This document shows positions 22,541-33,603 of a stretch of DNA of 64,000 nucleotides, piece after piece. Location: the NCBI GenBank assembly GCA_951804985.1, contig OX638130.1, positions 78,486,583 through 78,550,582 of the forward strand, read 5' to 3'. The translations under genes were made by a program, and so were the position numbers. The stretch comes from Dryomyza anilis. Its lineage: Eukaryota; Arthropoda; Insecta; Diptera; Dryomyzidae. The notes under the pieces are model-generated. The model worked only from the letters and a program-made list of their open reading frames with translations. It was not told the origin of the DNA and did no database searches. Numbering within the stretch: position 1 is the stretch's first letter; each line of letters begins with the position of its first letter.

Positions 22541-25500
22541 ATGGGGGAGGGACGTGTCGTGTCGTCTCTAACGTGTTCCGTCCATCGTTTAGTATAAATG
22601 TGTTTCAAAACTGTGTTTAATGTGCCCGCCCAACATAACAACGAATTAAAACAAAATTAAATTAAAACACAAAATAATATTAATTTACATAAAAAACTAA
22701 AAAGAAAAATAAACACCAATTAAACAAAACAAACAATAAAAATTCAACAACAACTACCACATAATAGAACCGGTTTCGCGTTGCCTGCTGAGTTGCCGCA
22801 CTCGCTGTTTTTGCAATTGCCGACGCAAAGGGCTTTTCTATGCTCTTTGCTGCAATTGCACAGGTTTGTTGACGTATTCCCTCCCTTCCCCATCCTACTC
22901 CACGCTACTAGCTCGCACGGTTGAGGCTGCACTGAGTGCGTAATCTATGCTGTGGTGAAGGCATAACACTCACCACGGCTTGACTTACACTCTCATTTGT
23001 TTGTTTCAACTGCTGCGCCTTGGTAGTATGTATGTCTGTTTTGAAGTTGCCCAGTAGAAAAAATGTCGCAAAAATTTCGTATAGATTTTTGCAACATTCG
23101 TGGGCTAAAGGCGAACTTTTTCTCCGTATTTGCGTATGTGTCCATCCATAGGCCACAAATAATGGCACTAGGTGAGACCCAGGTTAATGAGGGTGCAGAT
23201 CCACTGGATTTTTATATACCTGGTTATCACCTATTGCCATTATTCTCTGCCCATAGGGGCCTTGCTCTTTTTATTCGAAGTGACGTTGCGTATCAACTGC
23301 AGCAACAACATAGTGTGTCGGATAGCGAATTTAATACTATTTGGGTTAAATTCAAAATCCAAACACACATCATGCACTTGTGCTTTCTTTATAGGACTCC
23401 GAATTTAGATAGGGTTTCCACCTGTAATAAGCTGGATGCCTTATCTGATTCGATCTCAAATATATTGGAGCAATTTCCAGGCAGTGAAATTGTTGTTACC
23501 GGCGATTTTAATGTGCACAACGCCACTTGGTTGAGCCACTCGGGTCTATCAACACAGGAGGGTTGTTATGTTGAGCTTTTTGCCGAGTGCAACCAACTCT
23601 CTCAAATGGTGAAGGAGCCGACGTATATTCTACGCGTCGGCGGGCAAAGCCCAAAAGTCCTAGACCTTTTTCTGACTTCACATCATGAAAAATATGATGT
23701 AAAAGTCCTTGCACCTCTTGGTAATTCCGACCACTGTACTGTTTCCGCTGAGTTTTCGTATTCTAGTTTACGCGCCTCTTCGATTAAAGCCCCGAAGAGG
23801 AATGTATGGCTTTACGAAAGAGCAAATTGGGTTGCGTTAAATGATTTTTTTCGCAACATTAATTGGAAATTGTTTTCTGACAGAGACATAAATGCTGCGG
23901 TTTTAATGGTTCAAAATATTATTTTATTAGGTATGCGGTCCTTCATACCTTCTAAAAAAATTAGCATTAAACCTAAGGACCACTCTTGGTTTAATGAGAC
24001 TTGCTGGATTGCAGTCAGGTCGAAAGAGGAAGCCTTTCAGACTTGGCGTTCTAACAAGAATGCTGATACTGAAAGACTTCGTATACAGTCTAGGAATCGC
24101 TGTAATGCCGTGATCTCGCGCGAAAAGTTTCTTCACGAACAAAACGCGCGCAAAAAGGTCCTACTCTATCACAGGGGTAGTAAAAATGTCTGGTCATTTA
24201 TAAAAATGGTGAAGAATCAGACGACATCGTCTACTCCAACTCTTAGTATGAATGGCCAGACCTTCACTGACACGGTTGATAAAGCTAATCTCTTGGCAGA
24301 ATTATTTGCAAATAATTCAACGCTCCCAGATAGTAATCAACCACTGCCTGTCGTCGATTTTGTTTCTTCTGCAATGCCGGAGATACATTTTCGAACTCGG
24401 GCAGTTAATAAGGTTTTAGCGAACCTCAACATTAACAAAGCCTCTGGGCCAGATGGCATATCTGCCCATGTGTTGAAGAAGTGCGCGTCAACGCTGGCCT
24501 CTCCGTTGCGTAACCTTTTCAACATCTCCTACACGACAGGAGTTTTTCCATCTTGTTGGAAGGTTGCCAATGTCCAGCCAGTTCCGAAAAAGGGCGAGGC
24601 CACGAACCCTGCCAATTTTCGACCCATTGCAATATGCTCTGCACTCTCCAAGGTAAAAGAGAAGCGTAATTAACTTCCACTTGTGAACTCTCTTGAGCAC
24701 AACGAATTGCTCAGTGACCGACAATACAGTTTCCGTAGGACCAGATCCACAGGTGACTTGATGGCGGTCCTCTCCGAAAAGTGGAATAATTGTGTTCACC
24801 TTTTCGGGGAGAGCAAGGCTCTTGATATATCCAAGACTTTTGATCGAGTGTGGCATAAAGCCCTCGTTTCAAAACTAATTGCATATGGTGTCGGTGAATC
24901 TTTTACTCGATGGATATCGAGTTTTCTCCAGGGTCGTTCAATACGAGTTGCGATGGATGGTGTTTTTTCGGAACAACATTTCATCATTTCTGGAGTTCCG
25001 CAAGGTTCCGTCCTATCCCCGTCCCTATTTCTGGTATTTATCAATTACCTTCTGTCATTGACCCAGAACCCAATCCATTCCTTTGCAGATGATAGCAACA
25101 TTTGTCATTCATACTCGTTCAAAAAGCGCCCAACCTCTTTGGAGATTGAGAGTAAAAGACGCACTATGAATGACACACTCAATAATGACCTTAAAACAAT
25201 CTCCGAGTGGGGTCTTGCAAATAGAGTAGATTTTAATGCACGCAAGACCCAATGTTGTCTGTTATCTCACAAAAGAATGGATTCAACTCTACCTCCCCTT
25301 AATATGGGTGCTGTGGATATTGCAGAGTCAGCTGCTCTTGACGTTCTGGGCATATCAATTCAATGTGATCTCCGTTGGAATGATCACAAATTTGACGTGT
25401 CGAAAGAGGCGGCCAAGTGCCTCGGTTTTTTTAAAACAGTGTAAGACATACTTCACTCCTGCTGACTTGCGCATTGTCTACACCACCTATATTCGGCCTA

Positions 25501-26026
25501 AGATGGAATACAATTCGCACATATGGGCAGGGGCTTCAAAATCTTCTTTGGAGTTCCTGGATCGAATCCAACAACGTGCAATATATTTAATAGGGGATGA
25601 AAATATTTCATCCTCTATTGGTTCTCTTAAGCACCGAAGGACCGTAGGGTGTGTAAGCCTGTTCTTTAGGTATTACAATGGTAAGTGTTCGAGGGAAATA
25701 CATGGCCTGATTCCACCAGGTCGTGTGTCCTCTCGTTCTACTCGGGCATCAAACCAAGCCCACCCCTTCGTAGTTCGCTCGGCTCTCAATAGAACCACGC
25801 ATTACCGAGAGAACTCGTTCTTCAGTCCAACGATACGTTTATGGAACAATCTCCCTGCATCTGTTTTTCCCGACATTTTTGATATTGGCAAGTTCAAAAC
25901 AAACATTCACCGACACTACTCCATCTTTCCCCCCTCCATTTAACCTATCATCCCTTCTTACGATCAACACTGTGCATTGCATGAATAGGGGGCATCCCCT
26001 GAGCGTTGGTTAATTTATAAAAAAAA
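22540..26026 (+). mobile_element. LINE copy B, nearly full length
   Basis: A jockey/CR1-like non-LTR retrotransposon inserted in the gypsy-like element in the opposite orientation. The 3' end is clear: GAGCGTTGGTTAATTTATAA and a short A tail near 26026, as in copies A and C. The 5' limit is uncertain. The change to GC-richer sequence at about 22540 suggests a 5' UTR there. I could not define a target-site duplication. The stretch 22740-22960 has a cysteine-rich plus-strand frame, but it does not match a known gag zinc knuckle, so no ORF1 is called. Confidence 0.75.
23063..25943 (+). pseudogene. LINE endonuclease-reverse transcriptase, two frameshifts
   Basis: ATG at 23063 opens an apurinic-type endonuclease domain with NIRGLKANF, MALGETQVNEG, VVTGDFNVHNATW and LGNSDHCTVS; the E, D-N and D-H catalytic positions look intact. 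A linker follows, then the RT domain with KASGPDGISA and VQPVPKKGEATNPANFRPIA. The first frame stops at 24673 because of small indels near 24655-24680. The second (24683-25444) carries GVPQGSVLSP and the FADDS catalytic box. It breaks through one extra T in a T run near 25430, and the third phase runs to 25943 with TYIRPKMEYNSHIWAG and a Leu/Asn-rich end. The protein would have nicked target DNA and copied its own RNA at the break. Only a few mutations separate it from an open frame, so this copy is younger than copies A and C. Confidence 0.9.
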
Positions 26027-27116
26027 GAAGAGTACATCGAATATTTACATAAAATGTAATTGCCGTTCTCAGTTGTTTCTATCCTTAATACAATTATATT
26101 ATTTAACAATTTATATGTTTTAACTATATTTTTGTTTTATTATATTCATTTCCTCAACTTCAATTTCTACATTTTTCTTTTTTTTTTTTTTGTTAGTTTC
26201 TTCCATTCAACATAAACTCATAATTTATTGCACAGGTTAGTAAATTACCCGAAGTAATACTTAGCTGCTTTAATAAAATAAATATCAACATAACAATTGG
26301 ATCATTTGCTAACTCTAGAAAGTCTTGTATGCATTTTGCAACTGTTGTATGCATTTTCTCATAATTTTTATAATATTTCTCTAATCAATTAAGTCAATTA
26401 TAATAATCTCATTTGGAGCATATTCTAGCTCTAAAAACCTATTTTTCATTCGTAGTAAACGTATTACATATTTTTTTATAATATTATTTCTAGTCTTTTA
26501 ATTCAATCATATTTTTCCTATTTATCATTTGGAGCATTTTCTAGCTCTAAAAAAAAACCTACTTGTCATTTATTTGCTCGTCAGCAATTAACATAAATTA
26601 ATAATTCTTTATTTATTCAAAATTCAATTCATCAAAATCTACTTTTCATTATATTTCAATTTAAAATTAATAATTCAACCATAATTTCATAACTCACTTT
26701 ACAATTCAAAATTTCTATGCTAGTTATCTACGCTCAGCAGTACTTGCTATTTGTTCAATATCGCAATTTCGTACAAATATATTTTATCGCATTTATTTCG
26801 TATAAAAAACTCGTGTTATCATTTATAATTCATTCATATTTATATTTTTCCAAATATTTCTTGTTTTCATAACCTTTAAATTTGTTCCGCCACATGCTAG
26901 TAAATTAACCCTAAGTAATACATAGCGATCTGTGGGTACCGTTTTCTATTTCCGCATTTTAACAATTAATACATCAATTTCTAATTATGGTATTTTTTCA
27001 ACAAATTGTTGTGTATTTTCTTTCCCTTTCCTTTTATTAATATTGTCGTTGTCACGGGGGTAGTGACGGACAAAACCTTAGAGGGCTCTACCAAAATTGG
27101 TGAAAATTTACTTTTC
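26027..27116 (-). other. non-coding internal DNA of the LTR element
   Basis: AT-rich with no protein motif. The two blocks near 26240 and 26890 share TAGTAAATTA(A/C)CC and AAGTAATAC, so there is a diverged internal repeat. I could not decide whether it belongs to the element or to older host DNA. Confidence 0.4.
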
Positions 27117-28163
27117 CTATTTTGATTCTTCATTACAACCATTTCTATTTTGATTCTTCATTACAACCATTTGTCTCACTATTTCATGCGCCCGCTGTAT
27201 TTGATATTTTAATATTTTGTTATAATCATCGGCATTATATAGTGGTGAAACTTTACGTTTCAAATTAGTTGGCATATCAGAATCATAACCATATAGTGTT
27301 CGGAAAGGTGTTTGACAAGTTGATACATGCATCGTATTATTATGGACATGCATTGCCGAATTTAACCATTGATCCCAATTAGAACCATCCTCCTTAGCAA
27401 AACATCTCAAATATTCTGCTAATGGTCTGTGACTACGTTCTAATGATCCATTGGCCTGTGGGTGATAAGGTGTAATGTCCATTTTTTTAATACCCAATAA
27501 TTTGCATGTATCAGAAAATAACTTTGACACGAAATTAGAGCCATTGTCAGTTACTAGAATTTTCGGAATATTGTGGCGTGTTATAATTTCATCATAAAAT
27601 GCTCTAGCCACTGTGCTTGCTTCTGCGTCTGGTATTGCTACACAGCACATATATTTTGAAAAATCGTCTTGAAATGTTAAAATGTATTTATTGCCAGATA
27701 CTGTCTCGGGTAAAATTACTACTAAGTCCATATAAACTTTATCAAATGGGGGCCTTGGTGTATCTGTCAAGACCATTGGCATTTTTGTTAGCTTAGAACT
27801 TTTGTTAACTTGACATTGAGGGTAATTTTTTACATACTCTTTAATTTGTATTTGCATACCCTTCCATCTATATTGCTTTCTTATTCGAAAATATGTTTTC
27901 AGTGTGCCCTGATGGCGAGTCGTGAAAGTCTCTAATAACTGTTTTAATTTCTTCAGGATCAGTTAATACTTGTTTCAAGATTGTTTCACCATCCATATCC
28001 GTTACTGTGTCGTCCAAGACTGGCTTACTGACGTCCGGTTGTGGATCTATTGCCTTTGGTGTATTTTTAGAACGGGTTTGAACTGCCGCAATTTCTGTTT
28101 CTAATTGTGGAATCCTACTTAATGCGTCAGCATTTAAATTCTTTTTGCCAGGTTTATAAATTA
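27117..28163 (-). pseudogene. gypsy integrase (pol, 3' part)
   Basis: The frame at 28163-27868 begins with IIYKPGKKNLNADALSRI, the tether between RNase H and integrase, and ends at a frameshift inside the zinc-binding domain. The next frame (27857-27117) holds the catalytic core: MDLV, TDNGSNF and PHPQANGSLERSHR-type motifs. The spacing between the second aspartate and the glutamate is 35 residues, giving an intact D,D-35-E triad. In the zinc finger, NYPQCQVNK has tyrosine where the first cysteine of the usual C-x2-C pair should be, so zinc binding is probably lost. Integrase would insert the cDNA into the host genome. The C-terminal chromatin-binding part is short or absent. Confidence 0.85.
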
Positions 28164-28370
28164 CTAGCTGGACCCGTACACGACTCGTGCAAAGATTTTG
28201 TGAATGCAAGGTTATGGAGCAATTTTATTAATATAAATAACATTTTTATTAATTATATCAGGGACCCGTGGACGTATTTTTTTAATGATTTTATAAATGT
28301 AGTAACCAAAACCAAACTAATTCTCCGCTAAAACAACTGTTCTCATATACAATTCTTTTTCAGACTGTGC

Positions 28371-28445
28371 TTCCCCGTAGAATTCTTCCCAGTAGAATTC
28401 TTTCCCGTATAATTCTTTCCCGTAGAGTTTTTCCCAGTAGAAGTT
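28371..28445. repeat. short tandem repeat in the Helitron, about 17 bp
   Basis: Repeats of TTCCCCGTAGAATTCTT with variants. The same motif occurs in reverse in the Helitron fragment at 62720-62805. Confidence 0.7.
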
Positions 28446-28449
28446 TTAT

Positions 28450-28985
28450 TGTGGTTTCTTTTAGTGTGGTGAGTTTTAGTGTGGTGAATTTTAGTGTGGT
28501 GAGTTTAAGTGCAGTGAATTTTATTGTTGTGTGTTTTAGTGTGTTCAATTTAATTGTGGTGAATTTTAGTGTGGTCAGTTTAAGTGGGTGAATTTGAGTG
28601 TGGTGAATTTTAGTGTGGTGAGTTTTATTGTGGTGAGTTTTAGTGTGGTAAATTTTTGTGTGGTGAATTTTAGTGTGATGAATTTTAGTGTAATGAATTT
28701 TGGTGTGGTGAGTTTCAATGTGGTGAGTTTTAGTGTGGTGAGTTTTAGTGTGGTGAGTTTTAGTTTGGTGAGTTTTAGTGTGTTGAGTTTTAGTGTGGTG
28801 AGTTTTAGTGTGGTGAATTTGAGTGTGGTGAATTTTATTGTGTTGAGTTTTAGTGTGATGAATTTGAGTGTGGTGAATTTTGGTGTTTGAATTTGAGTGT
28901 GGGGAATTTTAGTATGGTGAGTTTTCGTGTGGTGACTTTTAGTGTGATGAGTTTTAGTGTGGTGAATTTTAGTGTGGTGAATTTT
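28450..28985. repeat. 15-bp minisatellite in the Helitron
   Basis: About 35 imperfect copies of GTGTGGTGAATTTTA. Because 15 is a multiple of three, a reading frame without stops runs through parts of it (28367-28591 and 28588-28890). Its translation (repeated VSFSV, VNFSV) follows from the repeat and is not evidence of a gene. Confidence 0.9.
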
Positions 28986-29403
28986 GATGTGATTGATTTT
29001 GTTTTCTATCCTTTTTTATTTTTCTGTTGTTTTTGAGTTATTGCTTAAGTTTTGTGCTTTTACTTCTGTGTTTGATTTTAGCTTTTGTTTTTGTGTTTTT
29101 GCTTTTGTATTTTTTTTGTATTTTTTTTTTGTATTTTTTTTTTGTATTTGGGTTTTTTGTTTCATCTTCTTAGCTTGTGTATGTGCCGAGATATGTCGTT
29201 TTGAAAGTTTAAGTTGTATGGGAGGTGCCACGCCCCTTTGTCCAATCTCGCCCATATATAGCCTTTGACACCCTCCGGACTCCATAGTATCCTGGTGCAA
29301 AATTTGAGTTAAATCGGTTCAGCGGTTTAGACGTGATGCTGGAACAAACAGACAGACAGACCGACAGACTGACAGACGGACCAAGAGTTTTATATATATA
29401 GAT

Positions 29404-30794
29404 TTCGAACTCGTATTCTGATTATTTCTGATAATTTGAGCCTGAACCTGGCTAGCCTTGACGTTTGATCCTTTATATTTGCTATGCTACGCAGTGGTTG
29501 ATAATCCGTATAAACCGTGAATGGACGCCCCAACAAATACGCTCTATAATTTTTTGTGGCCCATACTATTGCCAAAAATGCTCGTTCAATTGTTGAGTAC
29601 CATGTTTCTGCGTCATTCAGAGCTCTACTTGCAAATGCGATTGGTCGATCAGAACCTGGCTCGCCCTGTGACAGCACTGCTCCTATAGCTTCTCCACTTG
29701 CATCTGTTGTCAATACAAATGGTTTTGAAAAATCTGGGTATGCTAGAACATTAGGTGAAATAATTGCTTCCTTAAATTTTATAAATGAGTCCTGGCACTT
29801 GTCAAAACTGGCATCCATACAAAACTGGCATCCTTCCGCAACAGTTTATTAATCGGTAGTGTTAACCTTGCCATATTCTTAACGAATTTTCTGTAATTTA
29901 CTAAACCTAAGGAGGCTTGTACCTGTTTCTTGGTCCTGGGTACCGGAATATTTTTGACACATTCTATTTTATCGGGATCTGGCATTGCGCCTGACTCCGT
30001 GCATTTGTACCCTAAATATACTTCTTCACGCCTTAAAAAATTGCATTTTTCCGTATTTAAACACCTTACATAGTCTAATTTCGTGCTCCATTATGTTTTT
30101 TCCATACACCACTATATCGTCCAGATATACGAAACAATCAAGTCCCTGCAATCCTGTTAAAATGTGGTTCATTATTCTTTGAAACGTAGCGGGTGCCCCC
30201 TTCAATCCAAATGGCATCCTATTAAATTCAAAATGTCCCAAGTCCGTGCTGAACGCTGTTTTTTTCTCTGTGGCTTTCATCCACTTGCACTTGGTGATAA
30301 CCACTTGCAAGATCTAATGTTGAAAAATACCTACTGTGACCTAATTGATCCAAAATTTCATCAATACGAGGTATTGGAAATACTTGTTTAATCGTTGCGT
30401 CGTTCAATTTTCTGAAATCTATTACCAGTCTCCATTTTTTCTGTCCGTCCTTGCCACTCTTTTTAGATACCAACAATATAATATCGTCGTCTAATAACTT
30501 CTGCACCTGTTTGTTGATTTCTTCTCTGTGAATATGTGGTAATTTATATTGTTTTCGGTTTATCGGAGGTTGGCCGTCTATTGTGGGGTTTTCATGTTTT
30601 AAAATAGGTGTATACGATAGCTCATCCCCCTCTAACAGAAATACATCATGGTATGACGCACATATTTTTTCTATGGATGCCTTCTCTTCAACATTTGCAT
30701 TTGGATCCAATTTTAATGAGTCAAATAGTTTGCATATTCTGTGTCGTATGTTTTTGCTTTGTACGCTATTCATTGTGCCACTCACTGGTTCCAT
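29404..30794 (-). pseudogene. gypsy reverse transcriptase and RNase H (pol, middle part)
   Basis: 30794-30228 encodes the RT start (YKLPHIHREEINKQVQKLL, WRLVIDFRKLND and STLDLASGYHQV). After a frameshift, 30310-30026 continues with TDLGHFEFNRMPFGL, APATFQRIMN and the catalytic FVYLDDIVVY. 29985-29779 is the connection region, and after another shift 29818-29404 is RNase H (TTDASGEAIGAVLSQ, AFLAIVWATKNYRAYLLG and FTVYTDYQPL). The enzyme would copy genomic RNA into DNA and remove the RNA strand. Catalytic residues are present, but at least three frameshifts break it. Near 29410 a small duplication (ATCAGAA twice) shifts the frame just before the Helitron. Confidence 0.9.
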
Positions 30795-30963
30795 AAATTT
30801 ATTATAATTTGAGCTGTATGTTCTTATTCAATATTATATCTTTTTCTGTTGAGTTTAACACTGAAACGTAAACTCGATTTTTTCTCACATTTGATATGGT
30901 TTCTCCGATATAGACTCCTGGTGAAATTTCCTGTTTTTGAATTATTACTACGGGGATTTTGGT

Positions 30964-31345
30964 TCATAGTGGTAATCTGGCGATACCTTTAGATCTTGCT
31001 GTTATTTTTATTTCTTCACTGTATAATATTTTGTTTATTTCATCTAGTGATCTGAGTGGTAGTGTTACAATTTTATTTTTGTTTCTGTCTATAAAGGTTA
31101 ATCCCTTTTCCACTGCATTGATGATTGCGTGGTTCCATAGATTATCTCGTCCAAGTATACCGTCTGCCGGAACTCCCTGATCCTGCATTATTGTATGTAA
31201 CGTCAGACTGAGCCTTCTCTGTTCCATATGTTGAATTTCAATTGATCCTGTTTATTATCTAATGCACTCCACTTTACCAAGCTAGAATCTGCACCAGAAT
31301 CTACTAGTAATATTAGTTTCCCATTTTACGCTTCCTTACAAGGAA
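30964..31345 (-). pseudogene. gypsy aspartic protease
   Basis: On the minus strand near 31340-31260 the peptide LLVDSGADSSLV contains the DSGA-type active site of retroviral-type proteases. After a phase change, 31227-30964 continues with QGVPADGILGRDNLW, whose ILGRD is the second conserved protease motif. It lies between gag and RT, as expected. Such enzymes cleave the Gag-Pol precursor as dimers. The phase change breaks it. Confidence 0.75.
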
Positions 31346-31359
31346 TTTCTATAAAGACA

Positions 31360-31695
31360 TTATTTAATTTTGAATTCCCCATGTCTACTATAAATAATGC
31401 GATTTTTCTTTGGTTTTGTATATAAACTTAATTTTAATTCCTTAATATTTTCAATATATTTACTTATATTTTTATTTATGCTATCCATTCCTGAAGTAAT
31501 CAAATCATTTAATTTCTTCTTATTTTCTTCTATACATATCCTATTTATTATGCAATCATAAAAAATAATTTTTGTTGTTAATGCTATTATGCCAAAGACT
31601 TTCAACGTTAATACAATTAGTGAACAAAAATTATCTACCATTTTCCTACCATTGATAGCGAACGTATCCACTGCCGCACACGTCGTCTGATTCAC
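31360..31695 (-). pseudogene. unassigned frame between gag and protease
   Basis: A 111-codon frame, lysine- and isoleucine-rich, with a hydrophobic stretch near residues 25-50. It matches no domain I recognise. Its place suggests a degenerate linker or the C-terminus of gag. Confidence 0.35.
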
Positions 31696-31769
31696 AATTC
31701 CTATCTTCGTTGGCCTGATGTCGCAACTTGTCTTGGGTTCCCAGATAATTGGCCTATTCTGGGCCCCTA

Positions 31770-33568
31770 TCAGTTTCCCTGGTTGCGGGTAGACTCAAAA
31801 TTTTTCTTCGCGTAACAGTTTTCTAACGTATGCCCGATTCTTGTACACCATTTACATTTATTTAAATCTTTCTTATTATTATTGTTGTTATTATTATTAT
31901 TTCCATTTCTCCCATCGTTATTATTATTATTATTATTTTGACGACTATTACTGTTGGTATTACCATTACTATTGTTATAGTTATTTCCAGTGTTGTAATT
32001 ATTATTTCTATTAGTATTGTTAGTTTTCATATTATTATTGTTATATCTTCTATTATTATTGTTATTATTATAATTCCTATTATTTCCATTATTATTATAA
32101 TTCCCATTGTAGTGGTTATTATTACCACGAGCATTATAATTGCTATTATTGGCTTGCGTATTGTTCGTGAAGCCATCATCATCATCAGTTGTTATTTTGC
32201 GTTTGTTGTTTACTTGTAAATTGCTGCTCTGATTTATTTATTTTCTGTGCACATCTTAAGTTCGTTTCGTGACCATAGGTCTCACATCCTTGACAGTATG
32301 GAGTATTTTTTCGACTGACGCACTCGTCCCGCGTGTGTCCTACATTACCGCAAAATGAACATGGGGTTTCCACTTTATTTCTTTCGTTTGTGTTTTTTTA
32401 TACCGATTTCTCCACATGTGGGGTGTGAGGCTCTGCTAAAAAGCACCTCTGCGGCACTATGCGATGTTTCTCTTACACGCTCACTTTGTATCGTCTCCAA
32501 CGTTTCTACCGCTTCCTCTATCAATGAATCTAGTGAGTCTGCCTTATTATTTAGCATGTGTATTTTCAGTGTGCTGTCCTTAAGGCTTACCTTAAAAGTC
32601 TTTTGTACGGATTTGTCTAATTCTATTAGCATAGCTTCGTCCCCTCTGCCATTATATTTTTCTTTTATTAATTCCACCGCCTTTGTTTTTAGTACATTTA
32701 GGCGTCTTGCAAAAGGTCGAATTTCTTCGGTAGATCTCTGATATGTCTCCTTTATTTCATTTATCACTGAGTCTAATGTTACGGTTTTAAGATATGTCCT
32801 CTTTATTAAAGTATATAATTCATCTAATCCGCTAAATTGAATACCTTTTACTAGGTCGAAAGCATCTCCATACATTCTTAGCTTAACACACGATAAAAAT
32901 TCTTGAAACTCTGTTTCTTTTGTTGACTTTACCGCTAAATCCCATTCTTGTATGAATTTACATACTTCTGAGGGTAAATCATTGGAGTCCGTGCCTGAGA
33001 ACATCGGAACCAAATGGTTCACCATTTATGCAATACGTTCGATACCCATTTTAAATTCCGGGAAATTTATTTTTTCTGTGTGACTTATTTCACTGTTATT
33101 TACAGCTTCCTTATGTATCAATGAGTCGTTGGTTACTAACTCTAATTCTGGCTGTAGTAGTCTATTTCTATCTTCTAATTGTACAATTCTTTTTTGTGCA
33201 TCTCTGATACTACCATGCTCAGCCCTGAATCGGGCACTTCTAGAGGTTTCCGGTGTATCTATGTAATTCCGGTTTTCATTAATTTCCACTAGTTTTCCTC
33301 TATTTTCGTGTAAGTGTTCTGCGTAAGTGTTCTGCGTTTTAATTTGATCTCTTAAGCAATTATTCAATTTTTTTAATTCTGTTAACTCTGTCTCTAATTT
33401 TTCTTTCTCTGTTATGCTAAAATCTGTCTTAGCTTCTATTATTTCTAAAAATGATAAGAATATTATGTCTGCTTCTTCTATTCTCGTGACAGCAGTGGTT
33501 CTAATCTTTTCTCTAACTAGCTGAATGTAGTCTTTTGAACCGTTTATTCTTTTAATCTCTGTCCACAA
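31770..33568 (-). pseudogene. gypsy gag with three zinc knuckles
   Basis: Frames at 33568-33026 and 33025-32375 encode the matrix/capsid-like part. The first contains a heptad-rich coiled coil (around EKEKLETELTELKKLNN) and its true start is unclear, since the annotated first codon is TTG. After a one-base frameshift, the nucleocapsid part follows with CSFCGNVGHTRDEC and CQGCETYGHETNLRC, then an asparagine-rich linker made by an AAT microsatellite, then CKWCTRIGHTLENC. The first and third are perfect C-x2-C-x4-H-x4-C knuckles; the middle one has five residues before the last cysteine. Gag packages the RNA into particles. Confidence 0.85.
31860..32165. repeat. (AAT)n-type microsatellite within gag
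   Basis: Runs of ATT/AAT triplets with interruptions. On the minus strand they encode poly-asparagine between the second and third zinc knuckles. Confidence 0.9.
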
Positions 33569-33584
33569 ACGTTCAATGAAAAGT

Positions 33585-33602
33585 CTAAAACCGGCTGCGC
33601 CA
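33585..33602 (-). other. primer-binding site
   Basis: On the minus strand TGGCGCAGCCGGT starts one base after the LTR end. It is complementary to a tRNA 3' end ending in GCGCCA and closely resembles the tRNA-Ser-type sites of fly gypsy elements such as 297 and 17.6 (known from memory, not checked). Confidence 0.7.
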
Positions 33603-33603
33603 A

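Larger units (their letters stand above)
28164..29402 (-). mobile_element. non-autonomous Helitron with exact ends
   Basis: On the minus strand the 1,239-bp element starts TCTATATATATAAAACTCTT and ends with the hairpin GCACGAGTCGTG, a spacer of about 10 nt and CTAG. The flanking host bases are A and T. Removing it joins the gypsy reading frame seamlessly (LSEYEFE-type end of RNase H into IIYKPGKKN), which proves the boundaries. Helitrons insert by rolling-circle transfer between A and T, start with TC and end with a hairpin plus CTRR, as here. Inside are a 15-bp minisatellite (28450-28985), a CAGACAGACCGAC tract near 29350 and a conserved block AAATCGGTTCAGCGGTTTAG. No Rep/helicase gene. Confidence 0.9.

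Noticed and set aside
22744..23168. Cysteine-rich minus-strand frames upstream of the LINE
   Set aside because: They overlap the LINE 5' region, end inside its ORF on the other strand and match no domain. The plus-strand cysteine-rich frame there also does not fit a gag zinc knuckle.
28367..28890. Repetitive protein (VSFSV/VNFSV repeats) as a real gene
   Set aside because: It is the translation of a 15-bp minisatellite inside a Helitron. The opposite strand is open as well.
29016..29300. Lysine/glutamine-rich minus-strand protein
   Set aside because: It lies in the Helitron and comes from T-rich tracts (TTTTTGTATTTT) read in reverse.
31938..32219. Isoleucine/valine-rich membrane protein on the plus strand
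   Set aside because: Shadow of the AAT microsatellite in gag, which is read on the minus strand.
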